NCBI RefSeq assembly: GCF_030123325.1
Contig: NZ_CP126106.1
Location: forward strand, 1,268,001-1,332,000
Source: Peribacillus simplex
Lineage (GTDB): Bacteria; Bacillota; Bacilli; Bacillales; DSM-1321
Length of the DNA stretch: 64,000 nt
Direction: 5' to 3'
Shown: piece by piece, positions 45,819 to 54,941 of the stretch
How positions within the stretch are numbered: the first letter of the stretch is position 1
Layout: the number at the start of each line of letters is the position of its first letter
Notes under the pieces: model-generated
Database searches by the model: none
Told to the model about the DNA's origin: nothing
Seen by the model: the letters and a program-made list of their open reading frames with translations, nothing else
Made by a program: the position numbers and the translations under genes

Positions 45819-46073
45819 ATGGATAATAACTTTTTTAAAAACATAGAAGGTAAAACGGGCGTAAATATGAAAGATGTATTAGAATTGGCAAACTCGCTGC
45901 AAGGAGCCAATTTCAAAGATGAAACAACTGTTAGAAATGTCATTAAGCGTGTTTCAAAAATAGCGAACAAACCAGTCAATAAAGAGACGGAAGATAAAAT
46001 CGTCCATTCCATCGTAGCAGAAGGGAATAAACTGGATTTCGGTACTATTTCTAATATGATAAATAAAAAATGA
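45819..46073 (+). CDS. spoVIF: Stage VI sporulation protein F
   Basis: 84 residues matching B. subtilis SpoVIF/YjcC: NFFKNIEGKTGVNMKDVLEL, NVIKRVSKIANKPV, KEDKIV-like helix and FGTISNMINKK. Required there for GerR-dependent late coat gene expression. GGGAGGGG precedes the ATG. Single gene with terminator. Confidence 0.9.
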   Translation: MDNNFFKNIEGKTGVNMKDVLELANSLQGANFKDETTVRNVIKRVSKIANKPVNKETEDKIVHSIVAEGNKLDFGTISNMINKK

Positions 46074-46076
46074 AAA

Positions 46077-46148
46077 AAGGCCTGCTATCATGCAGGCCTT
46101 CAGACTGTAGAAAACTCTAAGAAAATCGAGTTTGCCTGCAGTTTTTTT
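46077..46148. terminator. Two hairpins after spoVIF
   Basis: AAGGCCTGC-TATCAT-GCAGGCCTT (46077-46100) has a T run only on the minus side. The second stem, ACTGTAG..AACTC / GAGTT..CTGCAGT (46104-46141), is followed by seven T and terminates spoVIF. Confidence 0.8.
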
Positions 46149-46160
46149 AAAAAAAGTTGT

Positions 46161-46261
46161 AGTTGATTCCATAGATATGCCGACTGCTTGCCAAGCCTCC
46201 TCGCCGAAAGCATCTAACGTGTCCCGGCAAGCCAGTTTTTCGGCAGGAGTGTCGAAATTTC
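46161..46261 (+). repeat. Diverged copy of the GC-rich repeat (candidate)
   Basis: Starts GTTGATT and contains GCCTCCTCG, GTGTCCCG and GCAGGAGT.TCG in the same order as 58757-58884 (GCCTCCTCGG, CTGTCCCG, GCAGGAGTCTCG). Non-coding, between spoVIF and yjcD. Confidence 0.5.
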
Positions 46262-46281
46262 AAATATAAATTAGTCTTTAA

Positions 46282-46322
46282 CATGGTTCGGGATAGACCA
46301 GTCCGAACCCCATCTTTTTTTT
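46282..46322. terminator. Hairpin downstream of the helicase gene
   Basis: TGGTTCGG / CCGAACCCCA stem followed by nine T on the plus strand. Its upstream plus-strand partner is unclear; it may serve read-through from spoVIF. Confidence 0.55.
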
Positions 46323-46356
46323 CTTCCATTTCCTAAAATGGATAGCATGCTTTTGG

Positions 46357-48630
46357 TCAAAGCTTCAGAAAACGTGATGGATGGGCGGTACGTCCGCGTC
46401 TAGTTTGCAGGATGGAAAGGTAAAGGTCCTTTTTAGCCCTGGTTGCCGCTACATAGAGCAATCGTCTTTCCTCTTCAAGAGGGGAAAGTTCCCCTTTCCG
46501 GTAAGATTCAAGTGCGAAATCATGAGGAATGCTGCCATCGACAGCAGCAAGAACATATACGGTGTTATATTCAAGCCCTTTGGAACGGTGTATGGTGGTA
46601 AGCTGTATGGCATCCTTAAAATGTTTCGATAGCTGTTTAATCTCCTGGACCATCGCTGTCATATGATCGACATGTTCAAGGAAAGCGGCGACGGTGGGAA
46701 ATCGATTTGCTGCCACCTTTAAGTCACGGATGTCATCGGACCCTTTTTCCAGGTTCGCATCATTTCCGCGTTTTTTTACATATTCCTGGTATCCTAAATC
46801 TTTCTCGATAATTTCTAAAGCTACGAGTGGCGACATAATTTTTAAAGAGCGGATCTGTCCTGGAATCGTTTTTAATTTTCGTTCTTGAAAAGCATGTCCT
46901 GTCTTAACAAAAGCAAATGCATCGATAAAATCACAATCCTGCAATATTGTCATTGCTTTTAACTCCTGTAATATACTTTGCTTTAAGAATAAGGAGGAAA
47001 GGACATCAGATGCTGCCTTGCTGTCATGAGGAAACAAACTCAAGCGCATAAAGGCAAGCATGCCGCGGATGACCTTGCGTTGATAAAACGAGTCCGCATC
47101 CTTTTCAATGACGAATGGCAGGTTGGAAGCGGCTAGCCGTTCAAAAATGGCCCTGGACATCGTGTGTGTCCTGTACAAAACTGCAAAGTCCCCAGGGTTT
47201 GCTCCCTTGGATATTTTCTCTTGGATATCGGATACGATCATCGTTGCTTCCAATTCCTCATCATAAGGATAAAATAAAACAGGGGGATTTCCTGAATCAT
47301 GCTGTGCCCTCATCTTTTTCTCCATCCGGTTCTGGTTGCGCTTGATCAATCGGTTCGCTGTAGCGACAATTTCATGGGAAGAGCGGTAATTCTCCGTCAG
47401 CTTCACAACTTGGGATCGAGGGAAATCATGATTGAAATTCAAAATATACTTCGGATCGCTTCCCCGGAATGAATAGATGGATTGATCATCATCTCCAACT
47501 GCACATACATTTTTTGATTCAGCAGAGAGGAGTTTTATCAATTCATATTGAACTTTATTGATATCCTGAAACTCATCTACCAAAAAATAGTTAAACCTTT
47601 GTTGGTATTTCTTTAAAAAATCCGGGTGATTTTTTAAAAATACATAACAGCCTACAAGCATATCATCAAAATCATACTTCCCTGTTAGCTGTTTATATTC
47701 CTCATATTTCTTATATAAAAATAAACACGATTTCTCCCAATCGTCCTTAGGGTGAATATCTTCTGGAAAGGCCAAAGAGTTTTTCCAAAGCCCGATTTGT
47801 TGAAGGGCTTGATCATATGCAAATTCCTTATCATCAAGTTCCAATTCCCTGCCAGCCTGTATCAATATCTTTTCTTTTTCCCACTCCCACTTCAATAGGA
47901 AATCGCGCTGCCATTTGGCTGGTTCATGGAAAATCAGGATTTTATAAAAGATGCTATGGAAGGTCCCGCTAACGATTTGAGAAACAAGGGAAGGCTTCAT
48001 ATAAGGATAGCCGAGCAGACGCTGCTGCATTTCCTTTGCGGATTTAGCCGTAAATGTTACAAGCATGATACTTTTTGGATCAATTTTTTTCACTGTAAGC
48101 ATATAGGCAGTGCGTACCGTCAATACGCGGGTTTTCCCGCTTCCTGCTCCTGATAGGACGAGAATTGGACCATCGATCGTCATTACCGCCTTGAGTTGCT
48201 CTGCATCGAGTACAACCCCTGATGAGGATAATTCTTGAAAGTATGGTTCCTCTGATTGTGCCAGACCATATGATTTATCTGAATATTTCGGATTGCCGGT
48301 TATGGGCCTGCTTTTAAGGAAAGGTTCTGTAATGGTCTTTGTTTCCGTAATGGTTCGTGATGTTGGAATCCTAAATCCATTCTGTTCCATATATTCCAAT
48401 GGCTTGTCCTCGTTCACCGGTTCTGAAATTGGCATTTCACAGGGTCCCTGCGATGGGTCACTATGATAAAAATAAGGTGTCTCATGGATGCCAATAAATA
48501 ATTTCACTGGTTTATGACAAATGATACAAGAAAGCTGATCACGTTTTCCTTTTTCAAAAAGTGTCTGCAGCTCACCAGCTGAAACGGTATGTAAATGTAC
48601 AATTTCATTGCCAGATTTTGCTTGATTCAT
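46357..48630 (-). CDS. yjcD: UvrD/PcrA-family DNA helicase YjcD
   Basis: 757-residue superfamily 1A helicase. An N-terminal about 120-residue extension carries CIICHKPVKL and a later Cys/His set (YFYHSDPSQGPCE), a possible small zinc module. Then come Walker A GAGSGKTRVL, FLVDEFQDINKVQ (Walker B), GDDDQSIYSFRGSDP and the C-terminal motif TTIHRSKGLEYNTVY. In B. subtilis yjcD follows yjcC (spoVIF), as here, and encodes a PcrA-like helicase of unclear role. Confidence 0.9.
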   Translation of the reverse strand: MNQAKSGNEIVHLHTVSAGELQTLFEKGKRDQLSCIICHKPVKLFIGIHETPYFYHSDPSQGPCEMPISEPVNEDKPLEYMEQNGFRIPTSRTITETKTITEPFLKSRPITGNPKYSDKSYGLAQSEEPYFQELSSSGVVLDAEQLKAVMTIDGPILVLSGAGSGKTRVLTVRTAYMLTVKKIDPKSIMLVTFTAKSAKEMQQRLLGYPYMKPSLVSQIVSGTFHSIFYKILIFHEPAKWQRDFLLKWEWEKEKILIQAGRELELDDKEFAYDQALQQIGLWKNSLAFPEDIHPKDDWEKSCLFLYKKYEEYKQLTGKYDFDDMLVGCYVFLKNHPDFLKKYQQRFNYFLVDEFQDINKVQYELIKLLSAESKNVCAVGDDDQSIYSFRGSDPKYILNFNHDFPRSQVVKLTENYRSSHEIVATANRLIKRNQNRMEKKMRAQHDSGNPPVLFYPYDEELEATMIVSDIQEKISKGANPGDFAVLYRTHTMSRAIFERLAASNLPFVIEKDADSFYQRKVIRGMLAFMRLSLFPHDSKAASDVLSSLFLKQSILQELKAMTILQDCDFIDAFAFVKTGHAFQERKLKTIPGQIRSLKIMSPLVALEIIEKDLGYQEYVKKRGNDANLEKGSDDIRDLKVAANRFPTVAAFLEHVDHMTAMVQEIKQLSKHFKDAIQLTTIHRSKGLEYNTVYVLAAVDGSIPHDFALESYRKGELSPLEEERRLLYVAATRAKKDLYLSILQTRRGRTAHPSRFLKL

Positions 48631-48781
48631 ATAAATGGATACCTCTAATCTATAAAAATATCGGCAATACTCATCATACCAGAAGATTAGGAAAAAAGAA
48701 TGCAGAAATCATGTTTAAATTATGGTTCCGGATGTGTAATTAAATGACAGCATAACTATTTAAATAAAAGGAGGGGTTACT

Positions 48782-49066
48782 ATGGGATACATAGCACCTG
48801 TCAGACAATTTGATTATATTCAATATGCCAACAGGACGGTCGAAGCTGCAGAGAAAGTAAGAATTGTTAAAGGAACGACACCCATTCAACCTATCCGTTT
48901 TGATCAGGTGTTGGAAAGGGAAAGCATGGGAGGATTACTTCAAATACGAGATAATGATCGGGTAAGTACATATGGAGCAGGCACATATCAAATGGGCATG
49001 AGGGTCAGTGAAGGTTTAGCGGCTGGAATGACAGGAAAAGGAAGGTTTATCAACAAAATTGTCTAG
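48782..49066 (+). CDS. Conserved hypothetical protein
   Basis: 94 residues: MGYIAPVRQFDYIQYANRTV..., basic middle, Gly-rich end GLAAGMTGKGRFINKIV. Strong AAAGGAGGGG before the ATG and a terminator after the stop. No membrane helix or known motif. Position between yjcD and coat genes suggests a sporulation-time gene, but that is a guess. Confidence 0.7.
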   Translation: MGYIAPVRQFDYIQYANRTVEAAEKVRIVKGTTPIQPIRFDQVLERESMGGLLQIRDNDRVSTYGAGTYQMGMRVSEGLAAGMTGKGRFINKIV

Positions 49067-49083
49067 TTTCTCCATGAAAGACA

Positions 49084-49111
49084 AAAGAGGACACGTGAAG
49101 TGTCCTTTTTG
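49084..49111 (+). terminator. Terminator after the 94-residue gene
   Basis: AGGACAC-GTGAA-GTGTCCT followed by TTTTT. Confidence 0.9.
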
Positions 49112-49122
49112 TGTTGATTTTA

Positions 49123-49611
49123 TTAAAGAATGTCAATTTCCACGATTAGAGCTAACAATAGTTGCAATAATAGTTGGATGTTTAGGGCGATTTGTGCATC
49201 AGTTGTTGTAATGTCGATATCACGGCTGTTTTCAACAATTGTTTTTTGGCGCGTGATTTGTTTAACATTAGAAGATTGGATTAATTCTTGAGTGATCTTT
49301 TCAGCATTATCAGCATCCGCAATGGAAATGCTTACGATGACCGCAATAGCAGCTTGCAGGGCAGCTTGCAGAGAAAGGGCCGCTTTAACATCCGTTGAAG
49401 TGATATTTACATTACAAGAATCTTTAATGTAAATAAGTTCTTCAGAAAGCTGTACTTGATTATTATCCTGTCTTGCCTCTTGGCTAATCTTTGTGTCATC
49501 GTCGTTACAGAATCCAGACAGGGGATGTCTGGAAGCGGAATCTAGAGCCGACCATGATCTTTCAGAATCGTCATGTGTGTTACAATTGCTACGATATACA
49601 TTTTGGTTCAT
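49123..49611 (-). CDS. cotX: Spore coat protein CotX family
   Basis: 162 residues. Polar N-terminus with CotX-like SRHPLSGFCND, then two related blocks: IYIKDSCNVNITSTDVKAALSL and IVENSRDIDITTTDAQIALN, each followed by a hydrophobic Leu/Ile/Ala-rich stretch. CotX/CotV proteins form the insoluble crust of the spore. GGAGGAAAA precedes the ATG. Only one CotX-type gene is seen here, unlike the cotVWXYZ cluster of B. subtilis. Confidence 0.85.
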   Translation of the reverse strand: MNQNVYRSNCNTHDDSERSWSALDSASRHPLSGFCNDDDTKISQEARQDNNQVQLSEELIYIKDSCNVNITSTDVKAALSLQAALQAAIAVIVSISIADADNAEKITQELIQSSNVKQITRQKTIVENSRDIDITTTDAQIALNIQLLLQLLLALIVEIDIL

Positions 49612-49842
49612 GTTGTTTTTTCCTCCTTAGGTTTTATTCCCTATTAAAATATGCTTTGTTGATTAATCGGGTTGGACGAATAAATCAGTTAATTCGTCTA
49701 TTTTTTTATACTTAGAGAAAGTATTGGTGTGTGGGGATGAATAATAAAGAAGCTGGAGCTTTAGGAATGAAATGTATGTGCTGCTATGTCTCGGTTTACT
49801 TATTTCTCGCCAGCAAGTAGGGTGATTAGGTGATATGGTGCG

Positions 49843-50106
49843 TCATTTATCTTTGGAATCCGTGAATTTGTTGTGGATGGAATTTGTAACTGGATTAACA
49901 TCATGTTCCGTGATGTTCTTTTCTTGGTTTATGATTTTTAGTGATTGCTCTTGTAAATAACGAATGGTTTCTTTAAGGTTGTTTTTCTCTCTTTCAGTTA
50001 GATCGACTTTTTCCTTCTTGAAACCATGTTTTCTCATAGTCCTCGAAACCAGCAGTTCCATCAGTCTTTTTTGAGACTCCTCCAGGTTAAATTCATTGTT
50101 ACCCAT
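49843..50106 (-). CDS. cotW: CotW-like spore coat protein
   Basis: 87 residues, highly charged, no membrane helix. The pattern VSRTMRKHGFKKEKVDL...EKNNLKETIRYLQEQSLKII follows B. subtilis CotW (KHG, K-x-K, EK..L, LQ.xS..I spacing). CotW accompanies CotX in the insoluble coat fraction. GGAGGG precedes ATG 50106. Similarity is modest. Confidence 0.6.
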   Translation of the reverse strand: MGNNEFNLEESQKRLMELLVSRTMRKHGFKKEKVDLTEREKNNLKETIRYLQEQSLKIINQEKNITEHDVNPVTNSIHNKFTDSKDK

Positions 50107-50217
50107 AAAATTTTCCCTCCTTCTTGCTTTCTATATATAGACTATGTATTTTTGGGGAGTTTGCCATTGAACGCAAATGGTTTTTTTTATAAAACGTTAT
50201 TTAAGTCCATGAACGAA

Positions 50218-50262
50218 CAAAAAAGCTGTCCAATCAGAAGACTGAAAGGACAGCTTTTTTAT
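50218..50262. terminator. Terminator after yjcF
   Basis: AAAGCTGTCC (50222-50231) and GGACAGCTTT (50248-50257) form a 10-bp stem; A and T tracts on both sides. Confidence 0.88.
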
Positions 50263-50263
50263 A

Positions 50264-50692
50264 TCATAAAATGGTTTTCTTCATCGTCTTATGAGGAATG
50301 CCAGCATCCATGAATTCGTCGGAAACGATCTCATACCCTAATTTTGAATAAAAAGGGATAGCATGCACCTGGGAATCAAGCTTCAATTGAGGCACTTCCT
50401 GCTGGATTGCGAATTCCTCGATAGCATTCATGATCATGGCGCCGGCACCTTTCTTACGGCCCGATGTAAGTACACAAATGCGCTGGACTTTACCGATGTT
50501 GTCAATGACCCTGAAGCGGCCGGCACCGATTGGCTGATGCTGCTCATCATATAAAACGAAATGTGTGGACTCGTTTTCATATTCATCGATCTCTTCTTCA
50601 AGAGGGACGTTTTGTTCTTGGACGAACACTTTTTTTCGAATCATATATGCATTTTCAAGCTCTTGGCTGTTCTCTGCGATTTTTACAAACAC
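50264..50692 (-). CDS. yjcF: YjcF GNAT acetyltransferase
   Basis: 142 residues: IRKKVFVQEQNVPLEEEIDEYE, GAGRFRVIDNIGKVQRICVL, then the acetyl-CoA loop region RKKGAGAMIMNAIE. ElaA/YjcF-type GNAT of unknown substrate. GTG start 4 bases after the yjcG stop; AGGAG lies upstream at slightly long spacing. yjcH-yjcG-yjcF run together as in B. subtilis. Confidence 0.92.
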   Translation of the reverse strand: MFVKIAENSQELENAYMIRKKVFVQEQNVPLEEEIDEYENESTHFVLYDEQHQPIGAGRFRVIDNIGKVQRICVLTSGRKKGAGAMIMNAIEEFAIQQEVPQLKLDSQVHAIPFYSKLGYEIVSDEFMDAGIPHKTMKKTIL

Positions 50693-50696
50693 GAAA

Positions 50697-51212
50697 TCAT
50701 TCAGCTCCTAATCTAAATGTTTCATAAACGGTCCATGCCCCGTCTTCAAGTTGATACAGCAAGTGAACTCGTTTAACTTCTTCTTCATGGCTGATGTCAA
50801 GCATGCTTAATTGGCCTAAAACATCAGAATGCTCATTATCGGATAAATCTTGAGCGATGGTAATATGCGGGACAAATGCATGTTCACTTTCACTTTTCAT
50901 GAAGTCCTCATTGTTAAGTGCATCATGAAGCTCTTGAAGCCCTTCGGATAATTCCACTTTGAAATAAATGGTATTGCTTACGGGTTGGAAAGACTTCGTT
51001 TTCGTTACGCTCATCGTAAAAGGGTTGCACTTTTGAGCAATGCCTTTTAATTGCTCCGCGATTGTTGAAATTTCCATATCCGTCGCTTCGAACGTTGGTT
51101 TCAGCGTCAGATGCGGTGGTATGAAAGCATATTTCGTATCATACCGTTTGCGATAGGAGTTAGCTAAATCTTGAAGTTTTTTTGAAGGGAAAATTGCAAC
51201 ACCATATTTCAT
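50697..51212 (-). CDS. yjcG: YjcG 2H phosphoesterase-like protein
   Basis: 171 residues, the family's usual length. The two H-x-T/x motifs are in PPHLTLKP and VPHITIAQD, spaced as in LigT/2H phosphoesterases. ATG 51212 begins MKYGVAIFPSKK and follows AGGAGG; the longer in-frame extension has no similarity. Substrate unknown (RNA ends or cyclic phosphates in relatives). Confidence 0.93.
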   Translation of the reverse strand: MKYGVAIFPSKKLQDLANSYRKRYDTKYAFIPPHLTLKPTFEATDMEISTIAEQLKGIAQKCNPFTMSVTKTKSFQPVSNTIYFKVELSEGLQELHDALNNEDFMKSESEHAFVPHITIAQDLSDNEHSDVLGQLSMLDISHEEEVKRVHLLYQLEDGAWTVYETFRLGAE

Positions 51213-51302
51213 GAATAAAACCTCCTGATAATTTTTTATTGTTGTATTATAGTTGGACATGTTTTTACTTGAAACCATCTCAAAGAAATGATTTAGAGTA
51301 AA

Positions 51303-52025
51303 TTAAAACATTTCCAATAGTGCTCGTTTTAAATCTGCCTGCCAATATTTCCAGGTATGATTACCTTCAAATTCTTCATAGAAGCAAGGAAATCCTTTTT
51401 GGTTTATTAATTTATGCAATTCCCTATTTGGTTCTATGAAGTTTGCCTTGTTGCCATCCGTCGTCGGAACATCTGTTTCTCCAGTCCCGATCACATGATA
51501 AAGTTCGAGGAGATGCGGATCCTCAAAATTACGTACAGCATCCATTACTGCTTCATTGGCAAGTGGCGACTGCATGATGCATTTCCCGAATGTATGCGGG
51601 TACTGCAAAGCGGCCAATAAAGAAACTGTACCGCCAAGAGAATCACCGATCAAAGTTCGACCATGTCCCATTTGATAGGTTGGGAATTCATCATCTAAAA
51701 ACGGGACAAGTTCATGGGCAAGAAAACGTATGTATGCTTTGTGCTGTTCCCCGTCAGGATGATATTTGCGCCTGCGGTCAAAGCGGTCTTTATAGGGAAT
51801 GCCGACAATGATGATATTCTCGATCTCATCGTTCCCTAACAGTTCATCTGCTACCCGACCAATTCGTCCCATTTGAAAATAATCACGGCCATCCTGAGCA
51901 ATCACAAGCGAATATTTATACAATGGCGAAAAATTAGCAGGCAAGTAAACAAGTAGTTCCAATTCTTCTGCTAAAGCTTCGCTTTTAAACATGTACTCTT
52001 TAATTGTGCCTTTGCGTAAACTCAT
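51303..52025 (-). CDS. yjcH: YjcH esterase-like protein
   Basis: 240 residues, esterase-D/enterochelin-esterase-like alpha/beta hydrolase. Nucleophile in GDSLGGTVSLLAAL, with the acid in ETDVP and His in FEGNHTWKYW. ATG 52025 follows GAGGTG at 7 bases. First gene of the yjcH-G-F unit. Confidence 0.92.
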   Translation of the reverse strand: MSLRKGTIKEYMFKSEALAEELELLVYLPANFSPLYKYSLVIAQDGRDYFQMGRIGRVADELLGNDEIENIIIVGIPYKDRFDRRRKYHPDGEQHKAYIRFLAHELVPFLDDEFPTYQMGHGRTLIGDSLGGTVSLLAALQYPHTFGKCIMQSPLANEAVMDAVRNFEDPHLLELYHVIGTGETDVPTTDGNKANFIEPNRELHKLINQKGFPCFYEEFEGNHTWKYWQADLKRALLEMF

Positions 52026-52214
52026 TCTCCCGCACCTCAATGATAAAAAATAATGAAAAACATCTTACTTGATTATTTTAGCATAGCCTTGCGACTTTTT
52101 CCCGTGACAAGAATTTGGAATATAAAATTTTCGTTATATTTTCTAAAAATTTAAATTATAAGATGCTATAATACATGGATATAGAAAAATAATACAAAAA
52201 AGGTGGCGAATAAA

Positions 52215-52772
52215 ATGGCAGATGTACACGTACACAGCAGGGAAGTAACAAAGGCGGCTAAACGAACATTATTAGAGCGTGGTGTCAGTGTGGAGGCTAT
52301 TGCAAAAATCGTTTATGAATTGCAGTTCCCGTACAAAGCTGATCTTAAGCTGGAGGAATGCATCCACAGCGTTGAGCGTGTATTGTTGAAAAGGGAAATT
52401 CAACATGCCATTTTAGTCGGTGTGGAGCTGGATAAGCTGGCAGAGCAAAAAAAGCTATCAGAACCCCTGCAATCGATTGTTGAGTCTGATGAAGGGCTAT
52501 TCGGAGTGGATGAAACGATTGCCTTTGGTGCAGTACTCGGTTACGGTAGCATTGCTGTAACGACCTTTGGCCATTTGGATAAAAATAAAATAGGCGTCAT
52601 ACACGAACTTGATAAGAAGCAAGAAGGAATCGTGCATACCTTCCTGGATGATATCGTTGCAAGCATTGCCGCGAGTGCCGCCTCAAGGTTAGCTCATCGT
52701 CTGAGGGATGAAGAAGAATCATTAACTGAACAGGAAAAGGACATCCAGGAAGAAGAAGAGTTAATAGGTTGA
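52215..52772 (+). CDS. Phosphatidylglycerophosphatase A family protein (YutG-like)
   Basis: 185 residues. DEGLFGVDETIAFGAVLGYGSIAVTTFGHLDK is the PgpA-like core; the family dephosphorylates phosphatidylglycerophosphate in some bacteria, and YutG-type members of Bacillus are poorly defined. Unlike E. coli PgpA there are no clear membrane helices. Acidic C-terminal tail. ATG 52215 follows AGGTGGC. Confidence 0.78.
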   Translation: MADVHVHSREVTKAAKRTLLERGVSVEAIAKIVYELQFPYKADLKLEECIHSVERVLLKREIQHAILVGVELDKLAEQKKLSEPLQSIVESDEGLFGVDETIAFGAVLGYGSIAVTTFGHLDKNKIGVIHELDKKQEGIVHTFLDDIVASIAASAASRLAHRLRDEEESLTEQEKDIQEEEELIG

Positions 52773-52789
52773 ACCTTGATTAACAATCG

Positions 52790-53011
52790 TCATCCAGACC
52801 TGTCAAACCTGGCCTTAATGAGGCGGGCAGAAAGGATATTCGCCACTTTAAATGTCCGTTTTGTCTGCCTTAGAAAACAGAATGCGTGAATATGGCCTGG
52901 ATAAATCTCAAGCACCTGAATTTTCCGCTGCGTAATCTTACCTTGTTCGGAGAGATAAATTATCTCCAATGGAGCATTTTCTTCCATATGTTTACGAAGT
53001 ATATATTTCAT
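52790..53011 (-). CDS. Small WYL-like protein
   Basis: 73 residues: LEIIYLSEQGKITQRKIQVLEI, then AFCFLRQTKRTFKVANILSARLI. This is the WYL ligand-binding pattern reduced to a single small domain without DNA-binding part. AGGAGTG precedes the ATG. Function unknown; could be a free-standing nucleotide or effector sensor. Confidence 0.6.
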   Translation of the reverse strand: MKYILRKHMEENAPLEIIYLSEQGKITQRKIQVLEIYPGHIHAFCFLRQTKRTFKVANILSARLIKARFDRSG

Positions 53012-53699
53012 TCTCTGTCACTCCTTTGCTGACTTGCTTACTATCATTATATGCGAACGTACGTTTTATATGCAAGTGTAAAGGGAATGTTTGTTCGTTT
53101 ATTGTGGAGAGATAATCCTTTTTTAATATAATGCGTTGAATTTTTAACAAAAAAATATGTACTAATGTTTTGTAACATCTTCTTTAAGTTCTTCAACTTC
53201 ACTTTCTGACCTTTCTTCTAACGATCCTCGCAGAAGTACAATAGCCGCTTCTTCATCAATCATAACTGAAGTGCATGATACCTCATTTCATTGTCAGATG
53301 GAGATGAGAGAATCTGTTTCCACGATTAACATCCACAAAAATTCCTTCCCTATTATTAGTTTCGTAGAATAAATTTCTGCCCATCAGGTAACGAAAGGAA
53401 GTTTAGTGTATCCATTTTTATAAATACATTGAGCGGATTTTTGAAAAATAAAAGAGAACACTTTTTGTGTTCTTCTTAATGAACTAGCTTACCTGATAGT
53501 TGATGTTTGAAACAAGTTAAGAAGTTAATTTTCTAATATAACTTCACCCCTGTTTGTTAACAACCCACCTTCATAAAAACGGTATATAAACCAGTGGATT
53601 TTTGCTGTTTGAGTTAGATTTATTTTTACTTTTGTACCATATTGTACAAACACCTTTTCTTTTAATGAATAAAATAACCAGAAAATAAAAAAGAAAAAG
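53012..53699. other. Non-coding region with possible gene remnants
   Basis: 690 bases. On the minus strand two short coding-like frames remain: 53384-53283 (MGRNLFYETNNREGIFVDVN...) and 53263-53162 (MIDEEAAIVLLRGSLEERSE...), 33 residues each, without ribosome sites. They may be decayed gene pieces. No recognisable RNA or repeat. Confidence 0.3.
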
Positions 53700-54941
53700 G
53701 TGATTATAATTAAATATCATTTTCCTATTTCACATTGTAATTCCTTTGTAGACACCACATATCTTAATAAGAAATGTATTCAAAAGATTCCGGATGACTG
53801 TCATTCTTGTCACAAGAAACACAATGACTGTATTTGTATCCAAAAGAAACCGGATGATTGTCATTCTTGTCATAAGAAGCACAATGACTGTATTTGCATT
53901 CAAAGGAAACCGGATGATTGTCATTCTTGTCATAAGAGGCACAATGACTGTATTTGCATTCAAAGGAAACCGGATGATTGTCATTCTTGTCACAAGAAAC
54001 ACAATGACTGTATTTGTATCCAAAAGAAACCGGATGATTGCCATTGTTGTCATAAGAAACATGATGACTGTATTTGTATTCAAAAGAAACAGGATGATTG
54101 CCACTGTTGTCATAAAAAGCACAATGATTGTATTTGTATTCAAAAGAAACCGGATGATTGCCATTGTTGTCTTAAGAAGCACAGTGACTGTATATGTGAT
54201 CAAAAGAAACCGGATGATTGTCATTGTTGTCATAAGACACACAATGACTGTATATGCGATCCATGTCATTGCTGCCATAAGAAGCACAATGACTGTATAT
54301 GTGATCAAAAGAAAACCGATGTTTGTCATTTGTGCCAGAAGAAACATAATGACTGTCACTGTGATAATAAGAAACATAATCTAGTGAGAGCATCTGCGTT
54401 TAGGGCTAATAAGAACACACCACAACTTTACAAAGCAGCGGTTACGCCCTCTGTAAAAGTTTTATACCAAACTGAACAATTTGATTTAGCGAATGAATAT
54501 AATCCGCATATATCAACATTTATTCCAACTGAGAATGGAATTTATGAGATAACAGCAAAAGTCTCATTTTGTCCGTCAAAAAGAAAAAGAGATAATTCCC
54601 CAAAAACCCAAAAAGATAATTGCAAATGTGATTATTGCAAAAGAAATAGTTGCAATTGTGATTATTGCAAAAAAAGTCATTCTTCAAAAGAGAAAAAAAG
54701 GCATTCTTCAAAAGAAGGATTTGCCGCATCCATTTCAATTAACGTAAACGGAGATGATTTAGATATTGTTAATGACTTCTTTGGAAAATCAAGACCTATT
54801 GGACTATCGGTAACTACAATCCTTCAGTTACAAGCAGGAGATCGGGTACAAGTAATATTTAGCGCAGGTGTAAATGGAGAGATTTTAGCAGATGCACCTT
54901 TAACTAACTTTCAAGCTGCTAGATTCCCCTCTCCAATGTAA
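53700..54941 (+). CDS. Cys/His-rich repeat protein with C1q-like domain, probable spore-surface protein
   Basis: 413 residues. Residues 26-220 are ten tandem units of a 20-residue Cys/His repeat (CIQKKPDDCHSCHKKHNDCI): units 1-4 carry CHSC, 5-9 CHCC, 10 CHLC. Unit 9 has lost five residues, and a stub CDNKKHN ends the array. Residues 228-413 look like the C1q/BclA-C-type beta sandwich (SAFRANKN, VLYQTEQFDLANEYNP, STFIPTENGIYEI, LQLQAGDRVQV, TNFQAARFPSPM). A second Cys-rich insert (about 291-340, seven Cys) interrupts that domain after its first strands. In exosporium proteins a collagen-like stalk normally precedes such a domain; here the Cys/His array takes its place. No signal peptide. The GTG at 53700 lacks a good Shine-Dalgarno, so the true start is uncertain. 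Confidence 0.85.
   Translation: MIIIKYHFPISHCNSFVDTTYLNKKCIQKIPDDCHSCHKKHNDCICIQKKPDDCHSCHKKHNDCICIQRKPDDCHSCHKRHNDCICIQRKPDDCHSCHKKHNDCICIQKKPDDCHCCHKKHDDCICIQKKQDDCHCCHKKHNDCICIQKKPDDCHCCLKKHSDCICDQKKPDDCHCCHKTHNDCICDPCHCCHKKHNDCICDQKKTDVCHLCQKKHNDCHCDNKKHNLVRASAFRANKNTPQLYKAAVTPSVKVLYQTEQFDLANEYNPHISTFIPTENGIYEITAKVSFCPSKRKRDNSPKTQKDNCKCDYCKRNSCNCDYCKKSHSSKEKKRHSSKEGFAASISINVNGDDLDIVNDFFGKSRPIGLSVTTILQLQAGDRVQVIFSAGVNGEILADAPLTNFQAARFPSPM
53775..54359 (+). repeat. Tandem 60-bp coding repeat
   Basis: Ten in-frame units (one shortened to 45 bp) encoding the Cys/His array. Neighbouring units 3 and 4 are nearly identical at DNA level, showing recent unit duplication; later units are more diverged. 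No spacers, so not a CRISPR array. Confidence 0.93.

Noticed and set aside
46357..48630. Multiple plus-strand frames inside the helicase gene
   Set aside because: Shadows of the yjcD coding sequence; no ribosome sites.
49739..49822. 27-residue frame MNNKEAGALGMKCMCCYVSV...
   Set aside because: Ribosome site is too close to the ATG and the peptide shows no supporting context.
53775..54359. Possible CRISPR array from regular 60-bp repeats
   Set aside because: Units are contiguous and coding, with no unique spacers and no cas genes.
53730..54377. 215-residue hydrophobic open frame antisense to the Cys/His repeats, and a 196-residue plus-strand frame overlapping them
   Set aside because: Both are by-products of the 60-bp period; the Cys/His frame alone continues into a recognisable domain.
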